64,000 nt of DNA from Plasmodium brasilianum (Eukaryota > Apicomplexa > Aconoidasida > Haemosporida > Plasmodiidae): NCBI RefSeq assembly GCF_023973825.1, contig NC_090121.1:888001-952000 (forward strand), in the 5' to 3' direction. Both the position numbers and the translations under genes were made by a program. Numbering within the stretch: position 1 is the stretch's first letter; each line of letters starts with the position of its first letter. Shown in pieces: positions 59,399-64,000 of this stretch. Below the pieces are notes generated by a model. It was not told the origin of the DNA and searched no databases. It was given only the letters and a program-made list of their open reading frames with translations.

Positions 59399-61270
59399 AT
59401 GGCGCGGGAGGCACACGAATTGCTGGATGGTAGCAGACCAATACCTATCGACAGAATTACGTATGAGTTAGCACAAAATATTATTTTAGCTTTTGATAAT
59501 AATGAAAATATTAATATGAACAATAAAGATGTTCAAATAGAAATAGAAGCAAGGGTCGGGTTGGTAGTGGACAAAAATAAAAATAGACTAAAATTGCCGA
59601 CAAACACAGATGCTATAGTTGAAAGTAGTTATTCTGATTTCCAGTCAGGTGTTGATAAAGATTCTTTTGAATATCTTTTAAATTATTTACATAGTATTAC
59701 TCAGAGGAAAAAGGTAAGCATGTATACCAACAACAGTGGTATCATGAGTAGCAAAAACGAATTGTTAGGAGGTAGTAGTGATGATACTTGTATTACCAAC
59801 ATAGGGAGAAGCACAACTAGTTACACAAAAGAAAGTGGAGGCATCGAAATAGCTAGTAACTTTAACGATAAGGAGAATGATTTATATAATTTTGTACCTC
59901 TAAAAACAGTTAGAAGTGTAGATAAATACTATATACTAAGCAACACTAATACGAGAATTAGAGTGACTACATATTTAAATAATGAAGATAAGAGAGATAA
60001 TGAAAATATGGTTAAATCATTACATAAAGAAAATTTAAATACATGGAATGTGTATCTTGGAAATAATCATTACTATTTTGATGAGGATGATGATGAGGAG
60101 GAGGAAGAAGAGAATGGGAAAAACAATTTAGCAGAACAGAACGGTTTGATTGACTATCGTATTTCAATAAATTTAGAGCATACAAAACCGATAAGCAAAC
60201 TTTTCTTATCTAAAATAGTGCCTGTACATGAAAGGATTAAAGAACGAACAACATTCATAAATAAGTACTTGGGAATTCAGTTGGATTTGACAAAAATTAA
60301 AGCAAAAAATTTAGGCGGAAGTAATAGCGATAATAGTGCTAATAAGGATTATAGCACTGGAATCAGTTATAATAATAATATGCTTAGCAAAAGGAACAGC
60401 AGTGGTAATGGTAGTAGTATCATTGGTAGTGGTACTTCTGATTGTAGCAGCGGCACCTGTGAGTTATACGAGATAGAAATCGAAATGCCGGCAAAGAGCA
60501 TCTTAAAGGCTATATCTAACCTAAGGAATAAAAAGGATTCAAACTATTTACATTTCATATGTTCCAATTTAGTTAATAATATTAGAGGGATATGTAATAA
60601 ACTTAGCCATTTTAGAAAAACCAAAAGTTTATCCAAACAACCAAATGATAACAGTCTTCCCACTGTTCAAGTTAATTATATTCATCCTTTAAAAGAGAAA
60701 ATTAAATTTCAAAAATATATACATTCTGTACTACCACTTATAGGGGATTATATGTACAGAGTAGTCTCAAAGAATGAGAAAAATATCCATACAATGCTTA
60801 ACAATACAGATATTTCAAATACAGAAAAAATTAATATTTTTAAAGATGTAATACATATTAGAAGACATAATAAAAAATCGTTAATGCCTATGGATGAAAC
60901 GTACGCTGAGAATAAGTGGAAAATTGTAAAAAAAGATGGACTTAAAAATGAGATCGTTTTGGTTAGTGAAGCGAGCGACTCAAGTGAAGTGAATGACGTA
61001 AGTGAAGCACATGAAACAAGTGATGACGAACAAGAACCTGAACTAAATATTCATGATAGGAAAAGTATTACCACTACACTTGATAACTATGATGATCAAT
61101 GTAAATGTGCTAATGTAGATGACTTATGTACGAACGAAAATTATCTGTCCATTAACAGAGAACAAACTAGTGACCACCTCAACAAACAAGACGAAGAAAA
61201 CTTTTACCATGAAAAACAAGTTATCCAAGAGGATACAAGTAAATACCAAGAGTTCTATGATGATACATGA
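59399..61270 (+). CDS. Prt1: mRNA-capping enzyme beta subunit (RNA 5'-triphosphatase, tunnel-fold)
   Basis: A single exon of 623 residues. It removes the gamma phosphate from nascent mRNA in the first capping step. It belongs to the metal-dependent fungal/protozoan triphosphate tunnel family, unlike the human cysteine-phosphatase type. The metal-binding strands are visible: beta-1 DVQIEIEARVG (about 44-54, Glu at alternate positions) and the C-terminal strand LYEIEIEMPAKS (about 357-368). Between them lie SVDKYYILSNTNTRIRVTTY (about 173-192), YRISINLEHTKPI (about 251-263) and basic RIKERTTFI (about 277-285). After the core a block RRHNKKSLMPMDETYAENKW and an acidic, likely disordered tail follow. 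Inserts (about 105-155, 215-240, 310-350) lie in loops. This matches my memory of P. falciparum Prt1. The gene is upstream of CYP19A on the same strand. Confidence 0.9.
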   Translation: MAREAHELLDGSRPIPIDRITYELAQNIILAFDNNENINMNNKDVQIEIEARVGLVVDKNKNRLKLPTNTDAIVESSYSDFQSGVDKDSFEYLLNYLHSITQRKKVSMYTNNSGIMSSKNELLGGSSDDTCITNIGRSTTSYTKESGGIEIASNFNDKENDLYNFVPLKTVRSVDKYYILSNTNTRIRVTTYLNNEDKRDNENMVKSLHKENLNTWNVYLGNNHYYFDEDDDEEEEEENGKNNLAEQNGLIDYRISINLEHTKPISKLFLSKIVPVHERIKERTTFINKYLGIQLDLTKIKAKNLGGSNSDNSANKDYSTGISYNNNMLSKRNSSGNGSSIIGSGTSDCSSGTCELYEIEIEMPAKSILKAISNLRNKKDSNYLHFICSNLVNNIRGICNKLSHFRKTKSLSKQPNDNSLPTVQVNYIHPLKEKIKFQKYIHSVLPLIGDYMYRVVSKNEKNIHTMLNNTDISNTEKINIFKDVIHIRRHNKKSLMPMDETYAENKWKIVKKDGLKNEIVLVSEASDSSEVNDVSEAHETSDDEQEPELNIHDRKSITTTLDNYDDQCKCANVDDLCTNENYLSINREQTSDHLNKQDEENFYHEKQVIQEDTSKYQEFYDDT

Positions 61271-61535
61271 TTTTACGAAAAGGTAAATTTATAACTCACG
61301 TGCAGTCATGTGAATTTACGAAAACATGCCGTAAAATTGTACGTGTACTTTCATACATATGTATACATAATATAATACATGTGTGTTAGTGTGTAACATG
61401 GGAATGTGTACATTACCCTTTTGACCTTCCCTTTTTTTTTTTTTTTTTTTTAATATATTGCCAGTAATACATAAAAATATTTTTAAATTGAATGTGCATA
61501 CGTGAGTTCTGTTTTGCTATTTTTAACTCTATTTT

Positions 61536-61785
61536 GTTTCATTTCGTCCATTTTGTTTCATTTCGTCCATTTCGTTTCATTTCGTCCATTTCGTTTCATT
61601 TCGTCCATTTCGTTTCATTTCGTTTCATTTCGTTTCATTTCGTCCATTTCGTTTCATTTCGTTTCATTTCGCTTCATTTCGTTTCATTTCGTTTCATTTC
61701 GTCCATTTCGTTTCATTTCGTTTCATTTCGCTTCATTTCGTTTCATTTCGTTTCATTTCGTCCATTTCGTTTCATTTCCGCTTTT
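61536..61785. repeat. 10-bp minisatellite (TTTCGTTTCA / TTTCGTCCAT)
   Basis: About 25 units of 10 bp alternating TTTCGTTTCA, TTTCGTCCAT and TTTCGCTTCA, strongly pyrimidine-rich on the plus strand. All open frames through it read FRFISFHF-like and are artefacts. Confidence 0.92.
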
Positions 61786-63654
61786 AAAATAACCGCGCGC
61801 ACATTTATATGGTGTTTGTTTGTTTATTTTTTTCAAGTGCTATATGTTCAAAGTCATAACAATGGACTAATTTTTTTTTTGAGATTTTTTTATTTTTTAA
61901 ATTAAGACTCAAAAGATAAGAGCTCAAAAAAAAAAAAAAAAAAAAAAATGAAATAAAAAAGAAAATAAAAAATATAAAGTAAAACAAAAAATAAAAGAGT
62001 AAAAAAAAATACAAGTCTCCTCATGCTTTTTAACTTTATAAATATAATAATTTATATCATAGCAGTGATATATTTTTTTTTTTAAATTCCTAGTTTTTGT
62101 AGTTGAGGAATGTATTAAGGAAGAAATTTTTTTCTCATTCCTTCTTTCCTTAATGCCTTTTTTTTTTATTTTACTTTTTCTTTTACAACAATTAGGACGT
62201 GTAATTATAATGATGAACAACCATTTATTGAGTAAATAAACTTCTTATCACACCATAATATTTTTTATTGGTCTTTAAAAAAAAATATAGTTTACTTTTG
62301 GCTAATATATTGTAGTACATTAAAGAAAATCAGTCGAATGTAGATCATTCAAAGTTTCTTCCCCTACGTATATAATACCATAATAATATAAAGCTCTAAA
62401 AATGAAATGGTTTAATTGTACCTTTCAAAATTTACGCGATATCACAAGTATATAATACATACAAGCGTGTGAGGCTTGTACGCAAGAAGGCATTATATAC
62501 CTAATATAGGTGTACATAAACATGTATGAATGTATGTATATATATTTGATGCAAACACAGTTTGCCTTTACTTTGCATGCAAAAAGAGAAACATCATGAA
62601 TGTAAAAAAATTAGTCCTACAAAGAAAATATGGGCAATGAAAAAAGTAAAATAGCATTTGTAACTGAACAAAAAGATAGGAAAACTTCATCAAACACAAG
62701 AATGAGCATATATATATATGTTTATGCTTATATTCGTTTAAGAATGTAATAAATAAGAGTGTATGCATCTACAAGTGCACACTTTAAACGCCACCTAATG
62801 CGCATACCTTTATATTTATGACCTCCCAGTAAACACAATAGCTATAATAAATACTTGTGCACTAAAGGGGGAAAAAAAAAAAAAAAAAAAAAAACTAGCA
62901 AAATGGGGCGGGGGGGATGTATATATATATATATATATATATATGCCCTACATAATATTTCTGTACGCTGTTTTTCTTAACACGTATATTTATGCTAAAA
63001 AAACGTCATTTGAGGAAATGCTAAAAGGTAGCTACTGCGATGTATAATATATAAATGCATACATATAAATGGATATATAAATGCAATAAAAATGTTTAAG
63101 CGTTATCCTTATATACATACGTACATAACACCGTTAAAAAGGGAATAAATTAACAGCACTGTCATTAATGAATTATACAAAGGGTTATATATATTTTTTT
63201 TTTTAAATTCGATATTTTTTTCATTTGAAAGTAAAATATATTGTACTTGTATGATGTACTTGAAAAAGTAACGTACAAAGAGAAATCAAAAAAGCGAAAA
63301 TTTTTTATTTTGAACTTAAATTGTTAAACGCTTATAAAAAAAAAAGAAATTATAGAAAACGAACAAAAATTAAACATATACAAAAATAAAGAGAAATTAA
63401 AACATAAATAGAGCATAAATAGAGCATAAATAAAACTAAATTAAAACAATTAAAACAAAATAATTTAAACACCATCTTCGTGGATGATACATTAAAAAAA
63501 AAAAAAATTAAATTGCAGTTAACTACATCTTATATATATATAATATATATACATATACAGATTTTCTTGGCGTAACGAGAAATATTGTTCCCATTATATA
63601 ACCCTTTAAAGTATAAGAAAAAACATAGTAAGGAATACCAGTTTGTGGTATTAT

Positions 63655-63800
63655 CTACATATATGTACATATATATACATATATATAGATAGATATATGT
63701 ACATGTAGATATATGTTTATATACATATCGATATATACATATACATCTATACATATATACATATATACATATATACATAGATATATACATATACATATAT

Positions 63801-63848
<48 letters not shown>
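63655..63848. repeat. TACATATA / TA microsatellite before CYP19A
   Basis: Imperfect TACATATA units grade into a pure TA run (63795-63848), ending about 65 bp before the CYP19A start codon. Confidence 0.85.
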
Positions 63849-63849
<1 letters not shown>

Positions 63850-63911
63850 ATTTATAAGGCATAATTTCATTTCGGAGTACTTCCTCACCTTTCGAGTCGA
63901 ATATATTTACA

Positions 63912-64000
63912 ATGAGCCGAAGCAAAGTGTTTTTTGACATATCGATTGATAATAAAAACGCGGGTAGAATAATTTTTGAATTATTCAGTGATATTACCCC
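63912..64000 (+). CDS. CYP19A: Cyclophilin CYP19A, peptidyl-prolyl cis-trans isomerase (5' part only)
   Basis: The first 29 full codons are in the window: MSRSKVFFDISIDNKNAGRI followed by IFELFSDIT and P. This is the start of the cyclophilin fold (V-F-F-D-I-x-I, G-R-I-I-F-E-L-F). From memory it is nearly identical to P. falciparum CYP19A. The protein is a cytosolic prolyl isomerase and target of cyclosporin A. Catalytic Arg and Trp lie beyond the window. Whether introns follow cannot be seen. ATG chosen because the cyclophilin strand starts five residues later and the upstream DNA is TA repeat. Confidence 0.93.
   Translation, partial: MSRSKVFFDISIDNKNAGRIIFELFSDIT

Larger units (their letters stand above)
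61271..63911. other. Intergenic spacer capping enzyme / CYP19A
   Basis: About 2.6 kb. It contains the 10-bp array (61536-61785), a T run with an A run at 61926-61948, a G-rich run near 62905, TA runs (62920-62944) and, just before CYP19A, a long TACATA/TATA-rich stretch (63655-63845) that is probably its 5' UTR or promoter. No coding region is supported. Confidence 0.6.

Noticed and set aside
61492..61905. Frames reading FHFVSFRPFRFIS
   Set aside because: Product of the 10-bp array; all frames look alike.
1..64000. tRNA, rRNA, transposon or CRISPR elements
   Set aside because: Looked for B-box-like GGTTCRA sequences in a cloverleaf context, terminal inverted repeats, transposase/RT motifs and spaced direct repeats; none supported. 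The tandem arrays have no unique spacers.

Overview
The window is nuclear DNA from a malaria parasite (genus Plasmodium, or a very close relative). It is strongly AT-rich, with long A/T homopolymers. Proteins carry Asn/Ser/Lys/Asp-rich low-complexity inserts, introns are short with GTAAGT/GTATAT donors, and intergenic DNA is full of TATG/TACATA micro- and minisatellites. The strongest species clue is the gene starting at 63912, which reads as the N-terminus of the Plasmodium cyclophilin CYP19A. Base composition looks less extreme than P. falciparum and far below P. vivax, so a P. malariae/P. ovale-like species is my guess. From memory the gene order resembles part of P. falciparum chromosome 3 (cyclophilin, capping-enzyme beta subunit, DGAT, RPS3A); I could not check this.

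Layout, left to right. 3-416 (+) is the 3' end of an unrecognised gene. Three minus-strand genes follow: a C2orf69/UPF0565-family alpha/beta-hydrolase-like protein (1409-2668), a COA1-like mitochondrial inner-membrane protein (3788-5014), and a TBC1D20-like Rab GAP (7014-11958) whose frame is broken by a 28-nt homopolymer. On the plus strand come two translation genes, three-exon TMA7 (14701-15699) and two-exon RPS3A/eS1 (17775-19168). A four-exon coiled-coil protein with a hydrophobic tail (19932-21168, -) precedes a repeat-rich spacer, then a giant two-exon protein of about 3380 residues (23877-34264, +). Next are a dynamin/EHD-like GTPase (34970-39241, -), the Fe-S assembly protein IscA1 (41822-42721, +), the eIF2 assembly factor CDC123 (43079-46389, -) and the MBOAT enzyme DGAT (49030-50838, +). 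A multi-exon coiled-coil gene (53143-57967, +; 5' end unresolved), the mRNA-capping RNA triphosphatase (59399-61270, +) and the start of CYP19A (63912, +) complete it.

Functionally this is an ordinary eukaryotic housekeeping neighbourhood with no operon logic: translation (RPS3A, TMA7, CDC123), mRNA capping, mitochondrial biogenesis (IscA1, COA1-like, C2orf69-like), membrane traffic and lipid metabolism (TBC GAP, dynamin-like GTPase, DGAT), plus apicomplexan proteins I cannot assign. Intergenic regions hold many tandem arrays; the most striking are a 29-unit, 20-bp array that repeatedly spells a consensus splice donor, and a 19-bp array filling the second TMA7 intron. A few short spliced candidate genes that are easy to miss are listed at low confidence. 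I saw no mobile element, CRISPR array, tRNA or rRNA.
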